Assembly: GCA_018817915.1 (NCBI GenBank)
Contig: JAHISX010000023.1
Coordinates: forward strand, 35,061-99,060
DNA length: 64,000 bases
Source of the DNA: Bacillota bacterium
GTDB taxonomy: Bacteria; Bacillota_I; Bacilli_A; Acholeplasmatales; Acholeplasmataceae
Direction of reading: 5' to 3'
This document shows, one piece after another, positions 45,120 to 55,180 of the stretch. The notes beneath the pieces were generated by a model. It was not told where the DNA came from, searched no databases, and saw nothing but the letters and a program-made list of their open reading frames with translations. Numbering within the stretch: position 1 is the stretch's first letter; each line of letters opens with the position of its first letter. Both the position numbers and the translations under genes were made by a program.

Positions 45120-45493
45120 AGTTTTTCTCCTTTTTCTATATTTTCATAAAGCGAAAGCAAATAAATATTGCCTAGCTTTAGAGAATCCAATTCATTAAAG
45201 ACTTCCTGATCAATCAAATCAAAGTATATAAAAACATAATCGTGATAATGATGAACAAAATCTATGTAATAAGGTTTCATCATTGACATGTATGCTGTAC
45301 CTTTTAGATGACTAACACCTATGGTCATCGAATGATGGATAATGATAGCATCTTCTATAGGAATTATCTGGTGACGAGGTACAAAGGGATTTTGCATGTA
45401 ACATGTTTCACATATATGATGTATTTCAGGATCAAACAAGTTCATGATATTTCTTTTAGTCTTAACTTTTTTACCACATTGTTCACAAAGCAT
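45116..45493 (-). CDS. Small zinc-ribbon protein at the comFC position
   Basis: 125 residues. MLCEQCGKK and ICETCY give a four-cysteine zinc ribbon like the N-terminus of ComFC/GntX. The rest (His- and Tyr-rich, ..D-F-V-H-H-Y-H-D-Y..) lacks the phosphoribosyltransferase loop V-D-D-V-x-T-T-G and is about half of normal ComFC length. In Bacillus and relatives comFC stands just before hpf, as here, so this may be a diverged or shrunken ComFC. Function unknown. Its ribosome site lies inside a strong hairpin (45495-45528). Confidence 0.7.
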   Translation of the reverse strand: MLCEQCGKKVKTKRNIMNLFDPEIHHICETCYMQNPFVPRHQIIPIEDAIIIHHSMTIGVSHLKGTAYMSMMKPYYIDFVHHYHDYVFIYFDLIDQEVFNELDSLKLGNIYLLSLYENIEKGEKL

Positions 45494-45494
45494 A

Positions 45495-45528
45495 ACAAGC
45501 CCTCCTAATTGATATTAGTTGGGCTTGT
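45495..45528 (-). promoter_or_regulatory. Hairpin that masks the ribosome site of the zinc-ribbon gene
   Basis: Minus strand: ACAAGCCC pairs with GGGCTTGT (8 bp) and inner CTAAT with ATTAG (5 bp). The AGGAGG site (45501-45506) lies in the 3' arm, and the ATG is two bases past the stem. No T tract follows, so it looks like translation control, not a terminator. Confidence 0.65.
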
Positions 45529-45534
45529 GGTTGA

Positions 45535-47592
45535 TTACTTTTTATAAGCTTCTACAATTTTATCAATGAGGTTGTGAGGAACTTCTTCATATCTTAGGAA
45601 TTCACGAGTAAATGAACCACTACCTTGAGTCATTGCTTTTAAATCGATAGCATATTTAACAATTTCTGATTCTGGAACTTCTGCGATAACAACTTGGAAT
45701 CCTTCGGATTGACTCATTCCAAGTACTCTACCACGTCTTTTGTTCATATCGCCCATGACATCACCAACAAATTGATCCTTGATGGTTACTTCAACTTTAA
45801 CGATTGGTTCGAGAATGGTTGGTTGACAAGTCTTAATCGCATCTTTAAATGCGAGTGCAGCAGCAAGTTTAAATGATAATTCATTAGAGTCAACAGCATG
45901 ATATGATCCATCATATAGTGTTGCTTTAATATTAATCACAGGGAATCCAGCAAGTGGGCCATGTTCAAACGTTTCAATTAACCCTTTTTCAACAGCAGGG
46001 AAATAGTTTCTTGGAACTGCGCCACCAAAGACATCTTCTTCAAACTCAAATAATTCTTTAGATGGTTCGAATTTAACCCAAACATGACCAAATTGTCCTG
46101 CTCCACCTGATTGTTTCTTATGTTTACCTTCACCATTAACTGTTTTCTTGATGGTTTCGCGATAAACAATTTTTTGTTCATCAATATCAACATCAACTTT
46201 GAACATTGTCTTCATTCTTTCAAGAACATATCCAAGATGTGTCATGCCTTGACCACCTAGTAAAAGTTGTGCTGTTTCTTTATTTCTTCTAATCTCAAAA
46301 GTTGGATCTTCAAGATTAAGGCGGTGTAATGCCATAGAAATCTTATCTTCGTCATTCTGATTCTTTGGATGAACTGCAATATAAATAACTGGTGTACCAA
46401 TTGCAACTGGTTCATAGACGATAGGACTCTTTGGATCTGCTAAAGTATCTCCGGTTTCAATACCATCAATTTTAGCGACAGCAGCCATATCTCCAGCATG
46501 GAAGAAATCACAAGGAATTTGATTTTTACCACGAACTCCAAATACATTGGTAATCTTCTTTGATTCACCCTTATTTGAAATAACGATATCTTGACCATTC
46601 TTTAAAGTACCAGAATTAATTTTTAAAATATTAATTGCCCCTAAGAATGGGTCAACAGTTGTTTTGAAAACATAAGCAGAAAATGGCTCATCATCATGTG
46701 TTAAGCGAGTGATTGATTCACCAGTTTTTGCATCTTTACCAATAAGTGGTCTTAATTCATCTGGTGCTGGTAAATAATCAACAAGCATATTAAGTAAAGT
46801 TCTAACACCAATAGTCTTAGTTGCACTACCAACAATGACAGGTGTTAATTCACCTTCAATAATACCAGCACGAAGTGCTGTCTTGACTTGACTTTCTGGA
46901 ATTTCTTCACCTGAAAGATAAAGATCCAATAATTCTTCAGAAGTTTCAGCAACACTTTCTAAAATCATGTTGTGTAGTTCTTCAACTTTAGATTTCTTTT
47001 CTTCCCAAATTTCTTCATCATGACTATCTGTACCATCATAAATGCGAGCTTTCATTTCAATAACATTGACGAAGCCTTCAAAATTTTCATTATGACCAAT
47101 TGGCCAACAGAAAGGAACTGCTTTCTTACCTAATTTTTCGCGAATTTCTTCTAGAACCTCTTCAAATTTGACATTTTCCTTATCCATTTTATTGATATAG
47201 ATAATTGCTGGAATATGACGTTTTCTGATTTCATTCCAAACACGTTCAGTACCTACTTCGACACCTTTACTTGCATCGATTAAAATAACGGCACCTTTGA
47301 CAACTTCAAGTGTTTGACTTAAGTCGCCAACAAATTCATCACTACCTGGTACGTCTATAAAGTTTAACTTATAGTCCATCCATTCTACTGGTATGACACT
47401 AAGTGAAAGGCTTGACTGTTTTGTTTGTTCTTCAACTAAATAGTCTGAAACGGTATTCTTGCGTTCAACTTCTCCCTTTTTGTCAATTGCTTTGCCTACA
47501 TAAAGTAGAGCTTCAGAAATACTAGTCTTCCCTGACCCCTGATGCCCTAATACTGCTATGTTACGAATCTCTTTGGTTGAATACTCTTTCAT
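45535..47592 (-). CDS. EF-G-like translational GTPase (FusA2 type, not canonical EF-G)
   Basis: 685 residues with EF-G domain order: G domain, II, III, IV, V. G1 reads GHQGSGKTS instead of AHIDAGKTT, G3 DVPGSDEF and G4 NKMDK. Domain IV has a G-G-A-G-Q-F-G-H-V block. The altered G1 and the lack of neighbours rpsL/rpsG mark the EF-G paralogue of unknown role present in many Firmicutes and Mollicutes. The ATG at 47590-47592 follows AGGAGGTTTAGG. The long N-terminal extension possible in frame is upstream of that site and is rejected. Confidence 0.88.
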   Translation of the reverse strand: MKEYSTKEIRNIAVLGHQGSGKTSISEALLYVGKAIDKKGEVERKNTVSDYLVEEQTKQSSLSLSVIPVEWMDYKLNFIDVPGSDEFVGDLSQTLEVVKGAVILIDASKGVEVGTERVWNEIRKRHIPAIIYINKMDKENVKFEEVLEEIREKLGKKAVPFCWPIGHNENFEGFVNVIEMKARIYDGTDSHDEEIWEEKKSKVEELHNMILESVAETSEELLDLYLSGEEIPESQVKTALRAGIIEGELTPVIVGSATKTIGVRTLLNMLVDYLPAPDELRPLIGKDAKTGESITRLTHDDEPFSAYVFKTTVDPFLGAINILKINSGTLKNGQDIVISNKGESKKITNVFGVRGKNQIPCDFFHAGDMAAVAKIDGIETGDTLADPKSPIVYEPVAIGTPVIYIAVHPKNQNDEDKISMALHRLNLEDPTFEIRRNKETAQLLLGGQGMTHLGYVLERMKTMFKVDVDIDEQKIVYRETIKKTVNGEGKHKKQSGGAGQFGHVWVKFEPSKELFEFEEDVFGGAVPRNYFPAVEKGLIETFEHGPLAGFPVINIKATLYDGSYHAVDSNELSFKLAAALAFKDAIKTCQPTILEPIVKVEVTIKDQFVGDVMGDMNKRRGRVLGMSQSEGFQVVIAEVPESEIVKYAIDLKAMTQGSGSFTREFLRYEEVPHNLIDKIVEAYKK

Positions 47593-47631
47593 CCTAAACC
47601 TCCTGTAATCGTTTACATATTCTATACCCAT

Positions 47632-47637
47632 ATTATA
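47632..47637 (-). promoter_or_regulatory. -10 element of the EF-G-like gene
   Basis: TATAAT on the minus strand within TTTATGCTATAATATGG; the -35 is weak. Confidence 0.5.
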
Positions 47638-47685
47638 GCATAAACTTATGCTCAACAAATCGATTTTATACAGAAAATATGAAAT

Positions 47686-47715
47686 TTCACATAAGTCATA
47701 AAAAGATGCTATAAT
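47686..47715 (+). promoter_or_regulatory. Promoter of yidD
   Basis: TTCACA, 18-bp spacer, TATAAT on the plus strand. The -10 region ATGCTATAATAT repeats that of the divergent EF-G-like promoter. Confidence 0.55.
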
Positions 47716-47730
47716 ATAGACGGTGAAATT

Positions 47731-47976
47731 ATGAAAAAATTAGCAATTAAACTCATTGAATGGTATCAAAGGGATATTTCCCCAAATAGTAATCATAAAT
47801 GTAGACATTCTCCAACATGTTCAGCATATGCAAAAGAATGTTATGTTCGATTTAATTTTGTGAAAGCCTCTTTTTTAACAACCAAACGTATCTTGACTTG
47901 TAATCCCTTATTTAAACCTAAATATGATCCAGTACCTGAAAAGAAAATTAAGATAAAAAAAGAAAGTAGCCAATGA
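47731..47976 (+). CDS. yidD: Membrane protein insertion efficiency factor YidD
   Basis: 81 residues with the family core: Y-Q-R-x-I-S-P, C-R-H-S-P-T-C-S-A-Y-A, C-N-P. An amphipathic N-terminal helix would lie on the membrane near YidC. It stands alone here, away from rnpA/yidC. A TGA stop lies inside a terminator shared with the V-ATPase operon. Confidence 0.93.
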   Translation: MKKLAIKLIEWYQRDISPNSNHKCRHSPTCSAYAKECYVRFNFVKASFLTTKRILTCNPLFKPKYDPVPEKKIKIKKESSQ

Positions 47977-48001
47977 TTTCAATCATTGGCTAATTTTTTA
48001 T
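47967..48001. terminator. Shared bidirectional terminator of yidD and the V-ATPase operon
   Basis: TAGCCAATGATT / AATCATTGGCTA nearly perfect stem; AATTTTTTA on plus and CTTTCTTTTTTT on minus. Both stop codons (yidD 47974-47976, subunit D 47979-47981) lie inside the stem-loop. Confidence 0.9.
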
Positions 48002-48620
48002 CTATTTTCACTTTTTCTTTTTTGTTTTTAATCACTTTTTGTCTTGAAAATGCTTCGCGTTCTTTCTCTTCTAAAGCTTCTGTAATATACTTAATATTTT
48101 CTTCAAATTTTGGAATCACGATATTTTCCAGAGCGTTAGCTCTTTTTTGTGCTCTTCTGATTGCATTTGCAAGTCGATAGGTAGAATTATCAATTTCTGC
48201 TAATTTAACTGTTAACTCTCTTACCTTTAAAAAGCTTTTATATGCATAGTCAAATTTTGTATTGGTATGACTGATACCATAAGAAATTCTCATCTCTTCT
48301 GGCTCATAAGTTAACTGTGGAATTTCAACACCCATAACACTTCTATAACTCACAGATAAACCCGAGGTAACTGGAATAGATTTAGCAATATCACCCACAA
48401 TACCTAAAGTAATATTTGCTTCTTGCAGCGCTAAATAAGCCTGTCTATAAGTTGTTGATAATTCATCTCTTAATAAACGGACATCTTCAAGAAGACTCAT
48501 CATTTCATGAATTAAAATATTTCTTTTTCGATCCATGAGTTCATAGCCTTTATGTGCCAACTGATTTGATTTTTGTAGTGTCATTAAGTTCCCTTTTGTA
48601 GGGAAAACTTGAGGACTCAT
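47979..48620 (-). CDS. atpD: V-type ATPase subunit D (central stalk)
   Basis: 213-residue coiled-coil rotor shaft. It starts [13 protein letters not shown] and contains [12 protein letters not shown], both family hallmarks, and has a C-terminal helix that pairs with the N-terminal one in the A3B3 cavity. The ATG overlaps the B subunit stop by 4 nt. Last gene of the operon. Confidence 0.95.
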   Translation of the reverse strand: MSPQVFPTKGNLMTLQKSNQLAHKGYELMDRKRNILIHEMMSLLEDVRLLRDELSTTYRQAYLALQEANITLGIVGDIAKSIPVTSGLSVSYRSVMGVEIPQLTYEPEEMRISYGISHTNTKFDYAYKSFLKVRELTVKLAEIDNSTYRLANAIRRAQKRANALENIVIPKFEENIKYITEALEEKEREAFSRQKVIKNKKEKVKIDKKLAND

Positions 48621-50059
48621 GCTTTCATCCCTTTCAGAGCACTAATGATTGGTTTAACAACAATGTTGAAACGTTCAACTGCACGTTCATGATTATAATA
48701 TTGAGAAAGTAATGTATCATCTACACGGTTTAATTCTTCTTTTGGCAAGACTGATAATAAATCCCATCCTAAATCTAGAGTATCAATGATGGAGCGATTT
48801 GTTTCATATCCTTGACCAATAAAATGTTTTTCAAATAACTTACCGAATTCAATGTATTGTCTATCAACACCTGATAGTTCATCTTCGCCGATAACTGAAG
48901 CAAGACTTCTTGCATCTTGAACTTGTGCGTAAGCGGCAAATAACTGATTCGCAACAGATTGATGGTCTTCTCTTGTATAACCTGCACCTATACCATCTTT
49001 CATCAATCTAGATAGTGAAGGCAAAATACCAACTGGTGGAAAGACACCAACTTGATTTAAATCTCTACTAAGAACAATCTGGCCTTCGGTAATATAGCCA
49101 GTCAAATCAGGAATTGGATGGGTAATATCGTCATTAGGCATTGTTAAAATAGGAATTTGAGTCACACTACCTTTAGCTTGTGAAACAATTCCTGCTCTTT
49201 CATAAAGTGATGCTAAATCAGAATATAAGTATCCAGGATATCCTTTACGACCAGGAATTTCACCTTTACTACTCGAGAATTCACGAAGCGCTTCACAATA
49301 TGATGTGATATCAGTTAGGATAACTAAAACATGATAATTATGTTTAAATGCTAAATATTCAGCTGCAGTAAGTGCAAATCTTGGTGTTAATATTCTTTCG
49401 ATGATTGGTTCATTTGAAAGATTTAAAAACATCACAACCTTACTCATGACACCAGCTTGTTCAAACGAATGTCTGAAATAAGATGCTACGTCGTTTTTAA
49501 CACCCATAGCAGCAAACACAATACAAAAGTCTTGAGATTGTGACTCTGCAATCTTAGCTTGTTTAACAATTTGAACAGCTAGCTCATTATGAGGCATTCC
49601 TGATCCAGAAAAGATTGGTAATTTTTGTCCTCGAATTAAGGTAGTTAAGGCATCAATTGAACTAATACCTGTCTGAATATAATTTCTTGGGTATACTCTT
49701 GATACCGGATTTAAAGGTAGCCCATTAATGTTTCTTTTTTCATCGATAAAGACCTCACCTAAGCCATCAATCGGACGGCCCGAACCATTGAATGTACGGC
49801 CCAAAATTTCCATAGATAAAGACATCTCAACAGAATGACCTGTAAAAATCGTCTTCGTATTTGTAAGTGAGATGTTTTGCGTACCTTCAAAAACTTGAAT
49901 AGCAACTCTTGTGCCTTCAATTTGTACAACACGGCCATATCTAGTCGCACCGTTATTTAATTTAATTTCAACCATTTCTTCATAGCCAACATCTGTCACG
50001 TCATCTAAAAAGACTAAAGGTCCATTAATTTCATCTAAGCCGATATATTGAAGTTTCAT
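48617..50059 (-). CDS. atpB: V-type ATPase subunit B
   Basis: Non-catalytic nucleotide-site subunit of V1, 480 residues. A degenerate P-loop ([12 protein letters not shown]) replaces Walker A, as is normal for [15 protein letters not shown] and Y-P-G-Y-L-Y-S-D-L are conserved. 12 nt after subunit A. The usual alternating A/B hexamer partner. Confidence 0.96.
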   Translation of the reverse strand: MKLQYIGLDEINGPLVFLDDVTDVGYEEMVEIKLNNGATRYGRVVQIEGTRVAIQVFEGTQNISLTNTKTIFTGHSVEMSLSMEILGRTFNGSGRPIDGLGEVFIDEKRNINGLPLNPVSRVYPRNYIQTGISSIDALTTLIRGQKLPIFSGSGMPHNELAVQIVKQAKIAESQSQDFCIVFAAMGVKNDVASYFRHSFEQAGVMSKVVMFLNLSNEPIIERILTPRFALTAAEYLAFKHNYHVLVILTDITSYCEALREFSSSKGEIPGRKGYPGYLYSDLASLYERAGIVSQAKGSVTQIPILTMPNDDITHPIPDLTGYITEGQIVLSRDLNQVGVFPPVGILPSLSRLMKDGIGAGYTREDHQSVANQLFAAYAQVQDARSLASVIGEDELSGVDRQYIEFGKLFEKHFIGQGYETNRSIIDTLDLGWDLLSVLPKEELNRVDDTLLSQYYNHERAVERFNIVVKPIISALKGMKA

Positions 50060-50071
50060 TATTTGTCCCCC

Positions 50072-51820
50072 TTATTTCAGTCTCTTGATGATTCGATCAA
50101 TCGTTTTAGGATATTGATCAAACTTTTCAAGTTCATCATTTGGAACATCATATTTCATTTTAATGATCTGGTCCATAATACCAGTATCTAATAAAACATT
50201 GAGTGAATGACCTTCATTAATAAATTTTTTAGCTTTCTGATGTAAATACAAAATGACATCCATCATTTTTAATTGTTTTTCTAAAGGCACATATGTATCA
50301 TCCTTATGAAAAGCATTTTGTTGGAGGTAGCCAAGTCTGATAACTTTACCAATTTCAATGACTAATTTTTGATCATCAGGTAAAACATCACTACCAATTA
50401 ACTTAACAATTTCCAAGAGCTTGTTTTCTTCAGAAAGAATACCCATCATCTCTTGTCTATCTGTTAAGAATCTTGGACTAACATTTTTGTCGTACCACTT
50501 GGTTAAATCAATCACATAATCAGAATAGCTCGTATTCCAATTAATTGCTGCATAGTGTCTTTGATATGCAAGTTCTTTATCTAAAGCCCAGAAGCTTCTA
50601 ACAAAGCGTTTGGTATTTTGTGTTACAGGTTCAGAGAAATCTCCACCTTGAGGAGAAACCGCACCAATGATTGATACAGATCCTTCATTACCACTCAAAG
50701 TATTCATATAACCTGCACGTTCATAAAATTGCGAAATACGGCTAGGTAAGTATGCAGGGAATCCTTCTTCTGCTGGCATTTCTTCTAGACGACCACTAAT
50801 TTCTCTGAGCGCTTCCGCCCATCTTGATGTTGAGTCGGCCATAAGGGCAACATGATATCCCATATCTCTATAATATTCAGCAATAACAACACCAGTATAA
50901 ATACTGGCTTCTCTTGCTGCAACTGGCATGTTTGATGTATTTGCAATTAATACAGTTCTTTCCATCAAAGGTTTATTGGTTCTAGGGTCTATCAATTCAG
51001 CAAATTCTTCAAGAACTTGTGTCATTTCATTACCACGTTCACCACAACCTACATAAATAATTAAATCCGCATCGCACCACTTTGCAAACTGATGCTGCAT
51101 CATGGTCTTTCCAGTACCAAATCCACCTGGAACTGCTGCAGCTCCACCTTTTGCTATTGGAAATAATGTATCAATAACACGTTGACCACTGATTAATGGT
51201 GTGCTAATTGGTATACGTTTAGCAACCGGACGTGGCGTTTTAATTGGCCATTTTTGAACCAATGTTAATTCATGAGTAACACCTTTTGAATCCTCAGTTT
51301 TGACGATGACATCAAAAAGTTTATATTTTCCGTCTTTTGCAATCCATGTCACGCGACCATCAGCACCTTTTGGTGTTAAAAACCGATGCTCAATAGTTTC
51401 TGTTTCTTGAGTCGTTCCATAAATTTGACCGAAAGAAAGTTGATCATCAATCTTTACTGATATTTTGACATCCCAAAGCGAATGACGATCGAGTGATTCA
51501 ACATCACTACCAATCGGAATATAAATGCCTTCTTCTTCAGATATTGTTCTTAATGGTCTTTCAATACCATCAAAAATATTCTTAAGCAATCCAGGTCCTA
51601 ACATTGCTGAAATAGGTTCTCCAGTTGAAAAAACAGGTTCACCAATAGCAAGTCCTGTTGTTGATTCATAGACTTGTATGGTTGTTAACTCTTTATTAAT
51701 GGATATAACTTCTCCTAACAGCTTATCATTACCCACATAAGCCATTTCTAACATGGCAAAATCGAGTGTGTTTTTGACGGTAACAACTGGACCATTAATC
51801 GAATAAATAGTATTCTTCAC
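50072..51820 (-). CDS. atpA: V-type ATPase catalytic subunit A
   Basis: Catalytic subunit of V1, 582 residues. Walker [12 protein letters not shown], catalytic Glu in C-G-E-R-G-N-E-M, Walker B region [17 protein letters not shown], and the non-homologous insertion typical of A subunits (about residues 110-190). Whether the enzyme makes ATP or pumps ions cannot be told from this protein. Confidence 0.97.
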   Translation of the reverse strand: MKNTIYSINGPVVTVKNTLDFAMLEMAYVGNDKLLGEVISINKELTTIQVYESTTGLAIGEPVFSTGEPISAMLGPGLLKNIFDGIERPLRTISEEEGIYIPIGSDVESLDRHSLWDVKISVKIDDQLSFGQIYGTTQETETIEHRFLTPKGADGRVTWIAKDGKYKLFDVIVKTEDSKGVTHELTLVQKWPIKTPRPVAKRIPISTPLISGQRVIDTLFPIAKGGAAAVPGGFGTGKTMMQHQFAKWCDADLIIYVGCGERGNEMTQVLEEFAELIDPRTNKPLMERTVLIANTSNMPVAAREASIYTGVVIAEYYRDMGYHVALMADSTSRWAEALREISGRLEEMPAEEGFPAYLPSRISQFYERAGYMNTLSGNEGSVSIIGAVSPQGGDFSEPVTQNTKRFVRSFWALDKELAYQRHYAAINWNTSYSDYVIDLTKWYDKNVSPRFLTDRQEMMGILSEENKLLEIVKLIGSDVLPDDQKLVIEIGKVIRLGYLQQNAFHKDDTYVPLEKQLKMMDVILYLHQKAKKFINEGHSLNVLLDTGIMDQIIKMKYDVPNDELEKFDQYPKTIDRIIKRLK

Positions 51821-51832
51821 TTTTGTTACCTC

Positions 51833-52438
51833 CTAACTTCTAATAAGCAATTTTGAATTCTTGTAGAACCATTCTTTTTGTGATGCTAATTTCGTATCAA
51901 TTGTTTCATCGATCTCTATACCTTCATTTTTTAGGAAAAATTCAAATCCACCAAGATGTAAATCGGGTGATTTAACAATCTCATGGGGAGCTGTAATTGT
52001 TTCTTCAATAATTTTAGTTAAATGGGAGTCGCGATCTGAAATGGTGATGATTGATTTTTTATTTGCATATTTTTTGTTCAAATCAGTCAATTTTTGAGTC
52101 ATCACTTTTTCATAATCTTTAGATTTAATGAATTGATAGATTTTATCAAGGACAGCATGAAAAACAATATTGGTCATGAATGTACGTTCTTTGATGAGCA
52201 TCTCATTATATCCAATACTTATTTGATTGAGTTTATCTTGATAATGAAGTTTTAATTCCTTCATTTCTTTGCCAAGTTCAACTTCCTTTTTCATCTGCAA
52301 ATCTTCGCTAATTGCTTTCATTTCTTTTGCATAAAGGTAATCAATCTCTTTTTTCAATTCATCCATACTTTTTTGTGCTTCTCTTTGTATCGCTTTATCA
52401 AAATAACGATACAGTTGGTCTTCATTATAATATGCCAT
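51833..52438 (-). CDS. atpE: V-type ATPase subunit E (peripheral stalk)
   Basis: 201 residues. Long N-terminal coiled coil (about 1-95), then a globular C-terminal domain that caps V1. It would pair with the H/G-type coil encoded at 57303-57620. Placed by size, coil pattern and position between F and A. Confidence 0.88.
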   Translation of the reverse strand: MAYYNEDQLYRYFDKAIQREAQKSMDELKKEIDYLYAKEMKAISEDLQMKKEVELGKEMKELKLHYQDKLNQISIGYNEMLIKERTFMTNIVFHAVLDKIYQFIKSKDYEKVMTQKLTDLNKKYANKKSIITISDRDSHLTKIIEETITAPHEIVKSPDLHLGGFEFFLKNEGIEIDETIDTKLASQKEWFYKNSKLLIRS

Positions 52439-52449
52439 CTATCTTCACC

Positions 52450-52758
52450 TCACAGCTTGATGCCTATGGCTTCACTAACATATCGGTCAATTGCTTCACC
52501 GATTTTAGCTTGACCATGGCGATCAGGTATTTCGACAATAAGTTTCTTTTGTTGGGTAAGCTTGAGCTCAGAAATAATTTGTGGTGCTAGTTCGACCAAT
52601 TTGGTCGTGACTAAAATAACAGCAATGGTTTCATCGTTTAAGGCTTTTTCTAGTTCTGCTAAAAATTCCTTAGTTTCATGAACAACTTCGCCGTCTATAC
52701 CCACAAGTCTCATTCCAACCTGAGTATCAACATTGTCGCTTAATAAGAAAAACTTCAT
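52450..52758 (-). CDS. atpF: V-type ATPase subunit F
   Basis: 102-residue Rossmann-like rotor subunit (NtpG/AtpF). Starts K-F-F-L-L-S-D-N-V-D-T-Q-V-G-M-R-L, and has A-V-I-L-V-T-T in the middle and I-V-E-I-P-D near the end, all typical. Binds subunit D. Confidence 0.9.
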   Translation of the reverse strand: MKFFLLSDNVDTQVGMRLVGIDGEVVHETKEFLAELEKALNDETIAVILVTTKLVELAPQIISELKLTQQKKLIVEIPDRHGQAKIGEAIDRYVSEAIGIKL

Positions 52759-52775
52759 AAGAATCCTTCTTCCGA

Positions 52776-53222
52776 TTAAAGCTTATTAATAATTAAAATT
52801 GAAATTAATAAACCGTAAATAGCAACCCCTTCACCAAGGGCAACAAAAATAAGTGCTTTACCAAAATTCTTTTCATTTTCTGAGAAAGCTCCAATCGCAG
52901 CAGGTGCAGATGCAGCAACAGCAACCCCAGCACCAAGTGCAGACATGCCTGTAACTAAAGCAGCACTCAAGAAGCCAAGACCTTGCGCAATTGTTCCTGT
53001 TAATAAATCTGTCGCAGGATCAGTTGCTCCAAATACTGTTGGACGGACAAATAATTGAACCACGAAAACAAGAACAATAATTGTGAAAAATCCAACAATA
53101 TGTGTTAGAAGTCTTGATTTTGCAACTTGAACAGTTGCTTTTCCTCTAAATACCTTAATTAAAGGTAGTGTAACTAAAACAATCAAAAGCAAAGGTAAAA
53201 CCCATTCAATAAAATTTAACAT
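52776..53222 (-). CDS. atpK: V-type ATPase membrane rotor subunit K
   Basis: 148 residues with four TM helices. The C-terminal hairpin is a normal c-type hairpin: A-L-G-A-G-V-A-V-A-A-S glycine/alanine-rich helix and the ion-binding Glu in F-V-A-L-G-E-G-V-A-I-Y-G. The N-terminal two helices (about 8-25 and 42-62) lack the glycine motif and an acidic ion site, so there is one carboxylate per four helices. The Gln and Thr-Gln ligands of the Enterococcus sodium ring are absent, which hints at proton coupling (inference). Confidence 0.88.
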   Translation of the reverse strand: MLNFIEWVLPLLLIVLVTLPLIKVFRGKATVQVAKSRLLTHIVGFFTIIVLVFVVQLFVRPTVFGATDPATDLLTGTIAQGLGFLSAALVTGMSALGAGVAVAASAPAAIGAFSENEKNFGKALIFVALGEGVAIYGLLISILIINKL

Positions 53223-53242
53223 GTTTAATTCCTCCTAAAAAA

Positions 53243-55162
53243 TTATTTATTCAGTGCATTAAATGCAATGCCATTACCATGGTAATATCTTGAAAACATT
53301 TCATAAAATTCAAGTCTCAAAACTTGAATACCAACAATCATACCCTCTAGTCCCATAACAAAGATGTTACCAAGGATCAATACAACCCATCCTCCATTAC
53401 CAACCATGAACATCAAAGTTATGACAACTAACATCATGCCAGCATGCGATAAAATAAATCCACCAACACGCAAGAAACTCATTGTGTTTGTAATATAACT
53501 TAGGATGATTTCAAAGAGTTCAAAGAACCCTTCAACGAAAAATCCACGGAAACCTTTTGGAAACATATTTTCTTTATGAAATGCACGTTCTAAAGGTTCC
53601 TTAAGGAAAATCAAAATCAGGGGAACTACTGCAAAACCAAGGATTGTCCATATGTTAAAGATTGAACGCCCCAATACAAGTTGTAATGCAGCACCAACTA
53701 AAATATAACCATATAAGATAAGTCCAGCAAGACCATTATGCGATACAAGTAATTCAGCATATAATTTTTGCTTAAACAATGTAAAAATGTTTAGAATCAT
53801 GGCAATGACGATAAAGAATGCTCCAATGGAAATAGCTGCTATCAAAAGTGTCATTGTAAATGATGAATCCATGACGTTCACTGGATTACCTGAAAGCCCT
53901 AAAACTTGAGTATAGAGTGGGGTTAATACTTCCTCCATCCCAAAAAACGAGCCATACAGTAATCCAAACAGTGCGGAAAAGATACCAATTCGAATACCGA
54001 TTGCACCTAATCTCATCTTCTTAAACTTTAATAACAAGTATCCTAAGATAATTAATACGAGACCTTGTCCAAAATCACCAAACATAATACCAAACAATAA
54101 GGAATATGTTAATGCTACGAAAGGTGTCGGATCAATTTCTCCATAGGATGGTAGTCCATACATTTCAACGAACATTGAAAATGGTTTGCTAAACCAACCA
54201 TTCTTCAGTTTAGTTGGAGGTTTAATTCTTCTGTCACTATAGGCGTCATTGACTTCAATCTCAACATCTTCAAACGATTCAAAAGCTTTTTGGAAGGTTT
54301 CAACATCTTTTTCTTCAGCAAATCCAGAGATACTAAATTTATTGCCTAATCCAACAACGTATTGCTTCGCATCATAGACTCGATTAAGAAATAAAAGTTC
54401 ACCTTTAATTGCTGATAACTTTTCAGTTGATTCAGCAATGAAGTTGTTTAACTGCTGATGATAGTCTTCAATCATCTTTGTTGTGTTTTCTATTTCTTGA
54501 TTCAAAGATTTTTCAGCATCTTTTGGAGTACCATGTACAAAGTCAGGAATATAAATACGTTCGAAGAACAGAGATGAGAACATATTATCAACTTCACTCT
54601 TATATTCATCAGTTGTGAAGTACATGCACCAGCTATTGTTATGATCATGATTGAACGATTTATAAATAAATGGTTTGTTTTGAAAAAACCTTAGTTTTTC
54701 AACATTGCTGTTTGGTAATCTACCAAATCGAATATTGATATACTGGCATGAAAATAAATCGTCTAAAGGGATTTCTAAGTTCATGATGTTTTCAATTTGG
54801 ATTAAAGCATCATTATAGACTTGGATGTGCTTTTCTAATTCTTTAATCTGATTAGATTCAGTTTCAAGTCTATTTCTAAATTCGTGCATATATTCAAGCA
54901 TGTCACTAAATTTATATTTTTCATCGCGATTTTCTTTGTCAGATAAGCCGATTTTAAATTGTTGCTCGATTTCGTCAAGTTCAGTCAGTAAAGGCTCACA
55001 TGGATTTTCTGTTACAAATGAAGTTAATCCGTGTACCTTTTCGATGATCTCACTCGCATGAACAGGGTGAAAACCTTTCAAGTCAATAAAACTCATGAGA
55101 ATGGGATCTAAGTTATTAAGATTTGTTGTTAAATCAATAAGTTTAACTTTGGCAATACTCAT
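53243..55162 (-). CDS. atpI: V-type ATPase subunit I (a subunit), full length
   Basis: 639 residues. Soluble N-terminal half (1 to about 330) forms the arm that holds the peripheral stalks. The C-terminal half (about 345-639) has seven to eight TM helices with M-F-G-D-F-G-Q-G, F-E-I-I-L-S-Y-I-T-N-T-M-S-F-L-R-V-G (containing the essential Arg) and R-L-E-F-Y-E-M-F-S-R-Y-Y. ATG at 55160-55162 with GGAGGAAATTC. A shorter paralogue (56245-57225) lies upstream in the same operon. Confidence 0.95.
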   Translation of the reverse strand: MSIAKVKLIDLTTNLNNLDPILMSFIDLKGFHPVHASEIIEKVHGLTSFVTENPCEPLLTELDEIEQQFKIGLSDKENRDEKYKFSDMLEYMHEFRNRLETESNQIKELEKHIQVYNDALIQIENIMNLEIPLDDLFSCQYINIRFGRLPNSNVEKLRFFQNKPFIYKSFNHDHNNSWCMYFTTDEYKSEVDNMFSSLFFERIYIPDFVHGTPKDAEKSLNQEIENTTKMIEDYHQQLNNFIAESTEKLSAIKGELLFLNRVYDAKQYVVGLGNKFSISGFAEEKDVETFQKAFESFEDVEIEVNDAYSDRRIKPPTKLKNGWFSKPFSMFVEMYGLPSYGEIDPTPFVALTYSLLFGIMFGDFGQGLVLIILGYLLLKFKKMRLGAIGIRIGIFSALFGLLYGSFFGMEEVLTPLYTQVLGLSGNPVNVMDSSFTMTLLIAAISIGAFFIVIAMILNIFTLFKQKLYAELLVSHNGLAGLILYGYILVGAALQLVLGRSIFNIWTILGFAVVPLILIFLKEPLERAFHKENMFPKGFRGFFVEGFFELFEIILSYITNTMSFLRVGGFILSHAGMMLVVITLMFMVGNGGWVVLILGNIFVMGLEGMIVGIQVLRLEFYEMFSRYYHGNGIAFNALNK

Positions 55163-55180
55163 GAATTTCCTCCTAACCAA

